DNA of 64,000 nt from Inia geoffrensis (Eukaryota; Chordata; Mammalia; Artiodactyla; Iniidae), in NCBI GenBank assembly GCA_036417435.1, contig CM070901.1, forward strand, positions 65,468,501 through 65,532,500, given 5' to 3'. A program made the position numbers and the translations under genes. The notes below the pieces were generated by a model, which worked only from the letters and a program-made list of their open reading frames with translations, was not told the origin of the DNA and did no database searches. This document shows positions 22,139 through 33,985 of this stretch, in pieces (position 1 is the first letter of the stretch; each line of letters starts with the position of its first letter).

Positions 22139-25132
22139 TACATTGTTGCCAAGAAGAACTTCTTTGTGGGATGTGATAAGCAAGTGGATATCAACTCATA
22201 TCAACACCATGAAACACTGCATTGTTGGTCATCAAAGTGGTGATACATCTCATCAGAGACGGATGAAGTTATTTGTGCCTATTCCAATGCCAAGGATACA
22301 GAGAGGGTAACTATGGCCATTACTTCAAATCTGTAAACTTTGTTTCTTTGTCCCCGGTGGAATATACCCTAAATTGCCCCGGGTCAAAAAGGATTAAAAA
22401 CAATGAGAAAAATGGAAGAAAAAAACTTTCCCAGATCAGTGCTGAACACAGACACACACACAGGCATGCATACTTGAGTGTTAACGAAAAAGGAACTCAA
22501 GGTAAGTAGCACAGGAGTTAACAGGCAAACTAACAACTGATTTCTAATGTAATCCAAGACAATGGAGTTTTCTACAAGATAGGTGATATTTATAAACAAA
22601 GTGAACAAATGAAATATGACAAAAAGATTCTCTACTTTACAGAGGATCAATCTCCGAGCTCCTTTCCTGAGTTGCTTTCCTTGAGTTTTTTGACAGGTTT
22701 TGGATTATTAACTGATGCAATTGTTGGAGAATTGAGGTTGAGGGGAGAGGAGTATCGGCAGCTGCTGTTAGATGAAAATTAATCAGAAAAAGAAAACTCT
22801 TTGAATTGATAATTTAGGGAACTGGGAAACAGGACGCACAAAAAATCAATTTGATTTTTTGCATGGCTTTATAAACACATGATTTTTGGTAATTGGCAAA
22901 CTACATTCACAAAAACCCATAAAATCAATATTTATTTCTCAAAAGCTATTCGCTGTGGGCAGGAAAGATACTTTGTTGGAAGAAAAGGAATCCTTGGCTT
23001 CTTTCTTGGCTTACACCAGTAGTTCTAGGACTTTTAAGTTTCATAATCAATAAAACTAAGACAACTAGCAAGAAAAGATTTGTATGCAGATGGGTAGGGG
23101 GATCAGACACAGGGTGACCAACTTACCTTTTTTCACAATAGAGACTTTAAACAAAGCAAAATCTACTATCTTACTATTTATTTCATTTCATATAAGGGCA
23201 TAAAATCTGAAAAAAAAGTGAGTACAGTCTCAAAATAAAAAGCAGCCCTTTATTAGCTTAAAATAAATTAAACAAAGATTTTACCCCATGATCTTTAGGT
23301 TTTTTAATCTTGGAACATGCACGTAAACACCTTTGCACGGTACAGCAATGGTTATTGAGGGAAAGTTTGTGAGCCACTGATCCAGAGATTACCAGATAAC
23401 TGAAAGTCTATTTGATCCTGATATAACTAAGAAGTGAAGCTGGGAAGGGGCTCAGAAATTGGTTTGTTAAATTATTTGTTTTACAGTTAAGGAATGAAGG
23501 CTTTGGCTTGCCTAGGGTAGCCTGGCAAACCAGGGCTGTATGGGGTTTTGGCCACTTCTCTTGCCCAATGTGCTGTATGATGTTCCGGTCACTCCTTCCT
23601 TTGCCTGAGATGCTAACATTTTGGCACAAGGACTTCTTTCAGTTGAAGGGGTTCCACTATCAAGAAGTATTTATTGGGTACCTGCTCAGAGCAAGTCTTA
23701 GTAGAGAGGAAGGGTCTTTTTTTTTTTTTCAAGTTGAGCATGATGCAGTCTGGATGAGAGGTCTGGTACATGACAATAAACCTAATAGTGTGTGATAACA
23801 CAGGATTGAACATTTCATGAGTAGGCAGACAACAAGTATCAACAGGGGCTGGGGAGACAGAATAGTCGTGCGTTTCTGAGAAACATTTATAGAAAGCAGT
23901 GCTGCAACTTAAAATTTGGCTTTTAGGCCCAGAATGCATATCTGACCATCTAGCACGAAGAAGGTGGAGACTTGCTGGACCTCTCTCAAGGGCTTTGGAC
24001 ATCTTACCTTCCATCATTTTAGTTCTGACAAGACAAAGAACTCAGGAATGGGGGAGTTTTGAAGACGGCAGGAGGACAAGCAGCGAAACATACAACACCC
24101 CTTTTTCACTCTCATTAAATGCCACAACCTTCACTATTAAATATGCTCTTGACCTTGCAGAACAAACTCTAGAAACAAATTTCTCATCTGCCGGCCTCTC
24201 TCTGGGCCTTCTGTGACATACTGTCGCTCAGACAAGGACTGTTCTTAATGGGTTTATGGGAAAGGCTAGGCCTGCCTTTCCATCTGCACCTTCTGCTGGC
24301 TCCCTCTGAAAAGCGCTAGCTTGCCATACGACATTCCCTTGAATTATTTAGATTGGTAAATCTTTCTGCATCTCACATCTTTAGTCCATCTGTTAGCCGG
24401 AGCTTTTCCTTTATAGGAAGTGTCCTTTATGCATGCTGGCATCTGTCAGCAGTACACTTCCCTCTTTTATTCATGATCTTCTATGAGAGAGGGTACAAGC
24501 TGCAGAAACGCCGCATGCCTGGTATGCATTTCATTTTAATGGAAGATTACATGACTGGGGTTCTGGTTTATTACCTTGCTCCACATGCATCCATTCATCA
24601 CCTGGCTGCCCCCTCACCCAGCCTGTTAGGAGGTGCTGGCCCTTCTGCAGTGTCCTGGTCCCAGCTTTATGCAGGAAGTGGGCTTGATGGGGGAGAGAAA
24701 ACTGATCCTTTAAACAAAGATGAAAGATCATGAGAAAAGAAAAATATATAGTGGAGAATCATGGGCCAGGGGAGAGGGACAAGGTCTTGACCTCAAGCCA
24801 ATACCCAGATGCAGACATGGAATTATTTATACAAATCACTAGATATGTTAAGGAAAATGTTACCATGAACACCATATCGTAGCTGAGTATTTTCTACCTA
24901 AAAATCATGCTTTTAAACTTACATATTTTTTTCTATTTTTCACTCACAGGATAATTAAATCTCAGAGGACTTTCTCATCCAATTTTCTTTTTAATGCTGG
25001 AATAACCTCTAGAATACTGTTTGCCAGATGTAGATTAGCTGCAAGAAATAATCTTCTACAGGAATTTTTAAATTGTTTTATGTTATTATTTTGATATCAA
25101 TATAAAAATAATCAATATAAGGATAAGCTAAA
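22139..25132. other. Intergenic, mostly unique
   Basis: No gene and no clear repeat over 3 kb apart from short runs (a CA-rich patch near 22450, a T-run at 23717-23729). Frames at 23613-24017, 23899-24216 and 24353-24733 (105-134 codons) overlap or abut on different strands, start mid-sequence and show no recognisable domain. Confidence 0.5.
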
Positions 25133-25274
25133 TAGGGTGACCATATATCTTGGTCACATGGAACATCGGTGGTTTATGCTTCTTGTACATAAATTAATAC
25201 CTGACAGTTATTTTATCACTCTCCTTTCACTTACAAAAGTGTGCTGGTTTGAATCCTAAATTATGGTCACTCTA
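25133..25274. mobile_element. Short DNA transposon-like element with terminal inverted repeats
   Basis: A 142-bp segment begins TAGGGTGACCATAT and ends ATTATGGTCACTCTA; the right end reverse-complemented reads TAGAGTGACCATAAT, matching the left end at 13 of the first 14 bases. The interior CACTTACAAAAGTGTGCTGG resembles a known class of mammalian MITE-like repeats with 'AGGGTGACCATAT' ends. No coding capacity and no clear target duplication. Family left unnamed. Confidence 0.6.
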
Positions 25275-26360
25275 ATAAAAAACCATGTGGATGATCACTT
25301 TGTATCTGACTATGGCCAATATGATTTCAGCGTCCATGTTAGCAATTCTACTGACTTTCCCATTGGTACCATATCAAGCTACTATGAACATAATGGGGAT
25401 GAACCCAGTGAGGAAGAGACCAATATCTCTATGTAGAAGATGATTTCTCTCTTACCTCCTGCCAATATGGGGAGAAAGCAACAACCTACCTAAGCGGGGT
25501 AGAAGATGGCATTGGGGATCAACGGGACTTCAAACATACTTTTAAGCAATCTTCCCATTTCAGTCCCTTTGTATCCCACCCCCCTTCAGATATAGCAGGT
25601 GACTTTCTAGAGTTCTAAACCTTAAATTGGGTTGCTTCTCCTTGGTCCATTCTCTGAAGGCTTGGGTTTTGGATATTTTTGCTCTGCTAAGTATGCTATA
25701 TGCAGTCCATATGCTTTCTCTTTTCCAAAATGCTATCTTTATTCTCTGTTACCATGTTTTCTCTTCTTTTGAATTTATCAACTTATATTTATTTTAAAAT
25801 TTTTCTATATAATTCTAGTGAAACTCCAAGAGGGAGCAGAGATCATTTGGAATCCATCTTCCAGGTTTAACTGGAGATCCTTTTATCTCTTTTCCAGTGT
25901 AGAGATTTCTGATAATATGAAAAGGTGCTGAGCTCTTCTGCCATACTGAATGTCTCTTCATAACACAACCCATTGTTCTCTGGCTCCTTTCAATTTCCAA
26001 TTATTATAATAAATGTAAATTATAAGATCCATGGAAGTAAGTTTTTTTTTTTTTCAATGTTGCCACTAAAGTGACAAAGAAATGATGTATTATATGGCCC
26101 CTGTCTTTTAGATAATGATAATCTTTTTAGGGTTTTGGTCTCAACAAATCAGGAGATTTGCCAGAAATAATTGAAAATAAAGACTGCTGCTCTTATTGTC
26201 CCTAACGAGTGAAACCTCAGGTCACCAAATTTGTTTAGCCTTCTGGGCAGGTAAAATGTAGATAAAAGCCCCAAATTTCTCCCATTCTATGGATGCTACA
26301 TTTGCGCTGGAGTGACTAGGGCATAGAGAAGCCTCAGTTTGCTGGAAAATGTAGACTAAA
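25275..26360. other. Intergenic, unique
   Basis: No gene or repeat recognised. Its right end (26361-26373) is the left target-site duplication of the L1. Confidence 0.45.
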
Positions 26361-26373
26361 GATGTCCTCTCAG

Positions 26374-28536
26374 CGAGAACCTTCAAGGTGGTAGAGGAGT
26401 AAGATGTGGAGATCACCTTCCTCCCCATAAATACATCAAAAATGCATCTACATGTGGAACAACTCCTACAGAACACCTACTGAATGCTGGCAGAAGACCT
26501 CAGACTTCCCAAAAGGCAAGAAACTCCCCTGGGTAAGGCAAAAGAAAAGAGAAAAAAACAGAGACAAAAGAATAGGGAAGTGACCTGCACCTGTGAGAGG
26601 GAGCTGTGAAGGAGGAAAAGTTTCCACACACTACGGAGCCCTTTCACTGACAGGGATGGGGTGTGTGTGGGGGGGGAAGCTTCAGAGCCATGGAGGAGAG
26701 TGCAACAACAGGGGTGCAGAGGGTAAAGCGGAGAGATTCCTGCACAGAGGGTCAGTGCCAACTAGCACTCACTTACCTGAGATGCTTGTCTACTCACCCA
26801 TCGGGGTGGGTGGCAGCTAGGAGCTAAGGCTCAGGCTTTGGAGGTCAGACCCCAGGGAGAGGACTGGGGTTGGCTGAATGAAAACAGCCTGAAGGGGTCT
26901 AGCACACCACAGCTAGCTGAGAGGGAGTCCAGGAAAATCTGGACCTGCCTAAAAGACAAAAGACCAATGTTTTGGAGCACGCGAGGAGAGGCGATTCCCA
27001 CTCTGTGTGCCCACATAAGGCAGAGTACTGCCTAATCAAGCTCCAGAGATGGGCACGAGCCACAGCTATCAGCTTGGACCACAGACATATGCATGACTGC
27101 TGACACTGCCACTACTGCCACCAAGAACACTGTGTGCAAGCACAGGCCACTACCCACACTGCTCTGGAAGCATGTGCAACACGCCACTGCTAGGGTCCCA
27201 TGATCCAGGGACAACTTCCCCCAGGAGAACACATGGTGTGCCTCAAGCTGTTGCAATGTCACGCCAGCCTCTGTCGCTACAGACTCGCCCTGCATTCCAA
27301 TTATGACTACTATACCACTCCCTCTTCCTGGCCTGAGAGAGCAAGAGAGCCATAATCAGCTGCTGCTTTAATCCCCTCCTGTCTGAGTAGGGAACAGACT
27401 CCTGAGGGCAGCCTACATGCAGAGGTGGGTCCAAAACCAAAGCTGAACCCCAGGAACTGTGCAAGCAAAGAAGAGAAAGGAAAATTTCCCAGAGTAGCCT
27501 CAGGAACAGCAGACTAAATCCCTACAATCAACCTAAAAAGCCCTGCACTTGAAGAATACCTGATTAGCCAACGAAGGTTCCCAAAATTGAGGCAGTGAAC
27601 TTTGGGAGCAAATGTAGACTTGGGGCTTACTTTCTGCATCTGATTGGTTTCTGGTTTTAAATTTACCTTAGTTTAGTTTTTAGTACTTGTAATCATTGGT
27701 GAATTTGTTTATTGGTTTGGTTACTCTCTTCCCTAATTTTCTTAAATTCTTATTTTTAATTTTATTTTTTTGTTATTTTTTATTTTTTTCCGTTTTTTCT
27801 CTTTTTGTGAGCATGTATGTGTATGTTTCTTTGTGTGATCTTGTCTGTTTAGGTTTGCTTATAACATTTGTCCTAGGGTTCTGTCCATTATTTCATCTGT
27901 TTTCTTTTTATGAGTGTGTGTGTGTGTATGTTTCTTTGTGTGATTTTGTCTGTTTAGTATTGCTATTACCATTTGGTTTGGGGTTCCATTTGTTCATTTT
28001 TTGTTTTTGTTTTTTTCTTTTTTCCCTTCCTTTTCTTCTGAGCCAAGTGGCTGGCAGTGTCTTGGTGCTCCAGCCGGGTATCAGACCTGAGCCTCTGAGG
28101 TGGGAGAGCTGAGTGCAGGACATTGGACCACCAGAAACCTCCCGGCCCCATGTAGTATCATCAGTGAGGGATCTCCCAGAGATCTTTGTCTCAACACTAA
28201 GACCCAGCTCCACCCAATGACCAGCAAGCTCCAGTGCTGGAAGGCCCATGCCAAACAATGAACAAGACAGGAACAAAACCCACCCATAGCAGACAGGCTG
28301 CCTAAAGTCATCCTAAGCTCATACACACCCCAACACACCACCAGACATGGCCCTGCCCAACAGAAAGACAAGATCCAGCCCCACCCACCAGAACACAGGC
28401 ACCAGTCACCTACACCAGGACGCCTACATAAGCCACTGAACCAAACTCAACCACTGGGGACAGACAATAAAAATAATGGGAAATACAAAACTGCAGCTTG
28501 AGAAAAGGAGACCACAAACACAGTAAGTTAAAGAAA
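26374..28536 (+). promoter_or_regulatory. L1 5' UTR (internal promoter region)
   Basis: About 2.16 kb between the left target duplication and the ORF1 start. In L1s of this kind it carries the internal RNA polymerase II promoter. The usual YY1-like word near the L1 start (CAAGATGGC) appears as CAAGGTGGT at 26384-26392, which would weaken it. The region has a GC-richer first kilobase with many decayed CpGs (CA/TG), a T-rich block at 27730-28030 with short GT runs, then an A/C-rich block. Open frames here on both strands are non-coding leftovers. Confidence 0.7.
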
Positions 28537-29424
28537 ATGAGAAGACAGAGAAATAGGTAGCAGTTGAAGACGCAAGTTAAAAACCCACCAGACCAGACAA
28601 ATGAAGAGGAAATAGGCAGTCTAGCTGAAAAAGAATTCAGAGTAATGACAGTAAAGTTAATCCAAAATCTCTGAAATAGAATGAAGAAAATGCAAGAAAC
28701 ATTTAACAAGAACCTAGAAGAAATGAAGAGGAAACAAACAATGATGTACAACACAGTAAATGAAATTAAAAATACTCTAGAATCAATAGCAGAAAAACTG
28801 AACCAGAAGAACAGATAAATGAACTAGAAAATAAAATACTGGAAATAACTGCCACAGAGCAGAATAAGGAAAAAAGAATGAAAAGGATTGGGAGCAGACT
28901 CAGAGATCTCTGGGACAGCATTAAATGCACCAACATTCACATTATAAGGGTCCCAGAAGAAGAAGAGAAAAAGAAACCATCTGAGAAAACATTTGAAGAG
29001 ATTATAGTTGAAAACTTCCTTAACATGGGAAAGGAAATAATCACCCTAGTCCAGGAAGTGCAGAGAGCCCCATACAAGATAAATCCAAGGAAAAACATGC
29101 CAGATACATATTAATCAAACTATCAAAAATTAAATACAAAGAAAAATATTAAAAGGAGCAAGGGAAAAGCAACAAATAACATACACGGGAATCCCCATAA
29201 GGTTAACAGCTGATCTTTCAGCAGAAACTTTGGAAGCCAGAAGAGATGGTTGGACATATTTAAAGTGATGAAAGGGAAGAACCTACAACAAAGATTACTC
29301 TACCCAGCAAGGATCTCATTCAGATTCAATGGAGAAATTAAAACCTTTACAGACAAGCAAAAGTTAAGAGAATTCAGCACCACCAAAGAAGCTTTTACAA
29401 CAAATGCTGAAGAAACTTCTCTAG
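28537..29424 (+). pseudogene. L1 ORF1 remnant
   Basis: Corresponds to the RNA-binding ORF1 protein of L1, which trimerises through a coiled coil and coats L1 RNA. The ATG at 28537 is followed by a stop as codon 8 (TAG at 28558). Recognisable pieces survive in separate frames: 28878-29114 encodes a stretch with RVPEEEEKKK and FEEIIVENFLNMGKEI, the end of the coiled coil into the RRM-like domain; 29250-29424 encodes the C-terminal domain with PARISFRFNGEIKTF. The original stop appears as TAG at 29422-29424. Frameshifts separate the pieces, so no full-length product is possible. Confidence 0.88.
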
Positions 29425-29482
29425 GCAGGAAACACAAGAGAAAGAAAAGACCTACAATAACAAACCCAAAACAATTAAGAAA

Positions 29483-32400
29483 GTAGTAATAGGAACATAC
29501 ATATCAATAGCTACCTTAAATGTAAATGGATTAAATGCTCCAGCCAAAAGACATAGACTGGTTGAATGGATACAAAAACAAGACCCGTATGTATGCTGTC
29601 TACAAGAGAGTCACTTCAGACCTAGGGACGCATATAGACTGAAAGTGAGGGGATGGAAAAAGATATTCCATGCAAATGGAAATCAAAAGAAAGCTGGAGT
29701 AGCAATTCTCATATCAGACAAAATAGACTTTAAAATAAAGACTATTACAAGAGACAAAGAAGGACACTACATAATGATCAAGGGATCAATCCAAGAAGAA
29801 GATATAACAATTGTAAATATTTATGCACCCAACATAGGAACACCTCAATACATAAGGCAAATGTTAACAGCCATAAAAGGGGAAATCGACGATAACACAA
29901 TAATACACAATAATAACACAATAATACTAATAAGACTTTAACACCCTACTTTCACCAATGGACACATCATCCAAAATGAAAATAAATAAGGATACACAAG
30001 CTTTAAATGATACATTAGACCAGGTGGACTTGATATTTGTAAAACATTCCAACCAAAAACAAGAGAACACACTTTCTTCTGAAGTGTTCATGGAATATTC
30101 TCCAGGATAGATCAAATCTTGGGTCACAAACCAAGCCTCAGTAAATTTAAGAAAATTGAAATCATATCAAGCATCTTTTCTGACCACAATGCTATGAAAT
30201 TAGATATCAATGACAGGGAAAAACTGTAAACAATATGAACATATAGAGGCTAAACAATGCGATACTTAATAACCAAGAAATCACTAAAGAAATAAAAGAG
30301 GAAATCAAAAAATACCTAGAAACAAATGACAATGAAAACAGGATGACCCAAAACCTATGGGATGAAGCAAAAGCAGTTCTAAGAGGGAAGTTTATAGCAA
30401 TACAATCCTACCTCAGGAGACAAGAAAAATCTCAAATAAACTACTTAATCTTACAACTAAAGCAATTAGAGAAAGAAGAACAAAAAACCCCAAAATTAGC
30501 AGAAAGAAAGAAATCATAAAGATCAGATCAGATAAATATGAAAAAGAAATGAAGGAACAATAGCAAAGATCAATAAAAGTAAAAGCTGGTTCTTTGAGAA
30601 GATAAACAAAATTGATAAACCATTAGCGAGACTCATCAAGAAGACAAAGAAGACTCAAATCAACAGAATTAGAAATGAAAAAGGAAAAGTAACAACTGGC
30701 ACTGCAGAAATTCAAAGGTTCATGAGAGATTACTACAAGTAACTATATGTGAATAAAATGGACAACCTGGAAGAAATGGAAAAATTCTTAGAAAAGTACC
30801 ACTTTCTGAGACTGAACCAGGAAGAAATAGGAAATATGACCAGACCAATCACAAGCACTGAAATTGAAACTGTGATTAAAAATCTTCCAACAAACAAAAG
30901 ACCAGGACCAGATGGCTTCACAGGTGAATTCTAACAAACATTTAGAGAATAGCTAACACCGAGCCTTCTCAAACTCTTCCAAAATAGAGCAGAGGCAGGA
31001 ACACTCCCAAACTCATTCTATGAGGGCACCACCACCTTGATGCCAAAACCAGACAAAAATGTCACAAAAAAAGAAAACTACAGACCAATATCACTGGTGA
31101 AAATAGATGCAAAAATCCTCAACAAAATACTAGCAAACAGCATCCAACAGCACGTTCAAAGGATCATACACCATGATCAACTGGGATTTATCCCAGGAAT
31201 GTAAGCATTTTTCAAAATCGACAAATGAGTCAATGTGATATACCATATTAACAAACTGAAGGATAAAAACCATATGATAATCTGAGTAGATGCAGAAAAA
31301 GCTTTTGACAAAATTCATCACCCATTTATGATAAAACCTCACCAGAAAGTGAGCACAGAAGGAACTTACCTCAACATAATAAAGGCCATCTATGGAAAAC
31401 CCAGAGCCAGCATCATTCTCAATGGTGAAAAACTGAATGGTGAAAACTCAATGGTGAAAAACTGCAGAAACCATTTCCTCTAAGATCAGGAACAAGACAA
31501 AGTTGCCCACTCTCATCACTATTATTCAACATAGTTTTGGAAGTTTTAGCCACAGCAATCAGAGAACAAAAAGAAGTAAAAGGAATCTAAATTGGAAAAG
31601 AAGATTTAAAACTGTCACTGTTTGCATATGACATGTTACTATACATAGAGAATCCTAAAGATGCTACCAGAAAACTACTAGAGCTAATCATGAATTTGGT
31701 AAAGCAGCAGGATACAAAATTAATGCACAGAAATCTCTTGTATTCATATACACTAATGACAAAAATCTGAAAGAGAAATTAAGGAAACACTCCCATTTAC
31801 CATTGCATTGAAAAGAAAAAATTACCTAGGAATAAACCTACCTAAGGAGACAAAAGAACTGTATGCAGAAAACTATAAGACACTGATGAAAGAAATTAAA
31901 GCAAATACAGATGGAAAGATATACCATGTTACTAGATTGGAAAAATCAACATTGTGAAAATGACGATACTACCCAAAGCAATCTACAGATTCAATGCAAT
32001 CCCTATCAAATTACCCATGGCATTTTTCACAGACCTAGAACAGAAGATTTTACAATTTGTATGGAAACACAAAAGACACCGAATAGCCAAAGCAATCTTG
32101 AGAAAGAAAAATGGAGTCAAAGGAATCAGGCTCCCTGACTTCAGACTATACTACAAAGCTACAGTAATCAAGACAGTATGGAACTGACACAAAAGCAGAA
32201 ATATAGATCAATGGAATAGGATAGAAAACTCAGGGATAAGCCCACACACATATGGTCACCTTATCTTTGATAAAGGTGGCAAGAATATACAATGGAGAAA
32301 AGACAACTTTTTCAAAAAGTGGTGCAGGGAGGGCTTCCCTGGGGGTGCAGTGGTTGAGAGTCTGCCTGCTGATGCAGGGGACATGGGTTCATGTCCTGGT

Positions 32401-33559
32401 CCGGGAAGATCCCACATGTCGCGGAGCAGCTGGGCCCATGAGCCATGGCCACTGAGCCTGCGCATCCAGAGCCTGTGCTCCACAATGGGAGAGGCCACAA
32501 CAGTGAGAGGCCCGCGTACCGCAAAAAAAAAAAAAAAAAAAAAAAAAGTGGTGCTGGGAAAACTGGACAGCTACAAGTAAAAGAATGAAATTAGAACACT
32601 CCCTAACACCATACACAAAAATAAACTCAAAATGGATTGAAGTCCTAAATGTAAGGCCAGACACTATAAAACTCTTAGAGGAAAACAGGCAGAACACTCT
32701 ATGACATAAATCACAGCAAGATCCTTTTTGACCCACCTCCTAGAGAAATGGAAATAAAAACAAAAATAAACAAACAGAACCTAATGAAACTTTAAGCTTT
32801 TGCACAGCAAAGGAAACTATAGACAAGACCAAAAGACAACCCTCAGAATGGGAGAAAATAGTTGCAAATGAAGCAACTGACAAAAGATTAATCTCCAAAA
32901 TTTACAAGTAGCTCATGAAGCTCAATATCATAAAAAACAACCCAATCCAAAAATGGGCAGAAGATCTAAATAGACATTTCTCCGAAGAAGACATACAGTT
33001 TGCCAACAAACACATGAAAAGTTGCTCAGCATCACTAATCATTAGAGAAATGTGAATCAAAACCACAATAAGTTATCACCTCACACTGGTCAGAATGTCC
33101 ATCATCAAAAAAATCTACAAACAATAACTGCTAGAAAGGGTGTGGAGAAAAGGGAACCCTCTTGCACTGTTGGTGGGAATGTAAAGTGATACAGCCACTA
33201 TGGAGAACAGTATGGAAGTTCCTTAAAAAACTAAAGGTAGAACTACCGTATGACCCAGCAATCCCACTACTGGGCATAGATGCTGAGAAAACCATAATTC
33301 AAAAAGATACACTTACCACAATGTTCATTGTAGCACTATTTACAATAGCCAGGATATGGAAGCAACCTAAGTGTCCATTGACAGATGAATGGATAAAGAT
33401 GATGTGGTACATATATACAGTGAAATATTACTCAGCCATAAAAAGAAACAAAATTGAGTTATTTGTAGTGAGGTGGACTGACCTACAGTCTGTCATACAG
33501 AGTGAAGTAAGTCAGAAAGAGAAAAACACCATATGCTGACACATATATATGGAATCTAA
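29483..33559 (+). pseudogene. L1 ORF2 remnant (endonuclease and reverse transcriptase), broken
   Basis: The ORF2 start codon position reads GTA at 29483-29485. The endonuclease part is clear: CCLQESHF at 29594-29617 keeps the glutamate of the metal-binding site, and a long open piece runs 29645-29941. The reverse transcriptase part runs through about 30750-32190 with segments such as [11 protein letters not shown] (30898-30930). The catalytic FADD motif reads FAYD at 31621-31632, so the first of the paired aspartates is lost. A nonsense codon lies at 31202-31204. The C-terminal region survives as 33162-33539 (HCWWECK). A SINE interrupts it at 32331. Microduplications occur at 29894-29935 and 31421-31464. 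It cannot encode an active enzyme. Confidence 0.92.
32331..32542 (+). mobile_element. CHR SINE nested in L1 ORF2
   Basis: Full-length CHR copy: head GGCTTCCCTGGGGGTGCAGT, B box GGGTTCATGTCCTGG, body GGAAGATCCCACATGTCGCG, and a long A-tail. Flanked by AAAAAGTGGTGCAGGG (32315-32330) and AAAAAGTGGTGCTGGG (32543-32558), with one mismatch. The flanks join to continuous L1 ORF2 sequence, which proves insertion into the already present L1. The A box has a G for T change (GGGGGTGCAG). Confidence 0.95.
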
Positions 33560-33907
33560 AAAAGATAAAAATGGTTCTGGTGAACCTAGGGACAAGACAG
33601 GAATGAAGATGCAAACATAGGGAATGGACTTGAGGACACAGAGAGGGGGAAGGGTAAGCTGGGACAAAGTGAGAGAGAAGCACTGACATATAAAAACTAC
33701 CAAATGTAAATTAATAGCTCACATAGCACAGCGAGATCAGCTCAGTGCTTTGTGACCACCTAGAGGGGTGGGATAGGGAGGGTGGGAGGGAGACACAAGA
33801 GTGAGGGGATATGGGGATATATGTATACATATAACTGATTCACTTTGCTATATAGCAGAAACTAACATAACACTATAAAGCAATATACTCCAATAAAGAT
33901 GTTAAAA
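33560..33907 (+). other. L1 3' UTR
   Basis: Runs from the ORF2 stop to the polyadenylation region. It includes the G-rich tract GGGTGGGATAGGGAGGGTGG at 33768-33787, a usual 3' UTR feature of mammalian L1s, and ends CTCCAATAAAGATGTTAAAA with an AATAAA signal at 33892-33897. Confidence 0.85.
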
Positions 33908-33985
33908 ACAAAAACAGACTACAAAACTGCCTTGTTTAAAAAAATATAGTCACAAAAAAACAAATAAATACAGATATCCTCTCAG

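Larger units (their letters stand above)
26374..33971 (+). mobile_element. Full-length, inactive LINE-1 (cetartiodactyl/cetacean lineage)
   Basis: A complete L1: 5' UTR 26374-28536, ORF1 remnant 28537-29424, ORF2 remnant 29483-33559, 3' UTR to about 33907, then a short extra tail to 33971. A 13-bp duplication with one mismatch, GATGTCCTCTCAG (26361-26373) and GATATCCTCTCAG (33973-33985), bounds the whole unit, so the insertion was full length and not 5'-truncated. Both ORFs carry stops and indels, so it cannot move by itself. A CHR SINE sits inside ORF2 at 32331-32542, so the L1 is older than that SINE. Lineage is recognised from the long 5' UTR (GGAACAACTCCTACAGAACA near the start) and the 3' end AACTGATTCACTTTGCTATA...CCAATAAAGATGTT. 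Confidence 0.92.

Noticed and set aside
23613..24733. Three frames of 105-134 codons close together, considered as exons
   Set aside because: They lie on different strands and phases, overlap in part, lack splice context, and show no domain.
27696..28112. 138-codon hydrophobic frame resembling a membrane protein
   Set aside because: It comes from the T-rich part of the L1 5' UTR; the Phe/Leu/Val content follows from the base bias.
33162..33539. 125-codon frame that looks like a real protein
   Set aside because: It is the C-terminal part of the L1 ORF2 remnant, not a host gene.
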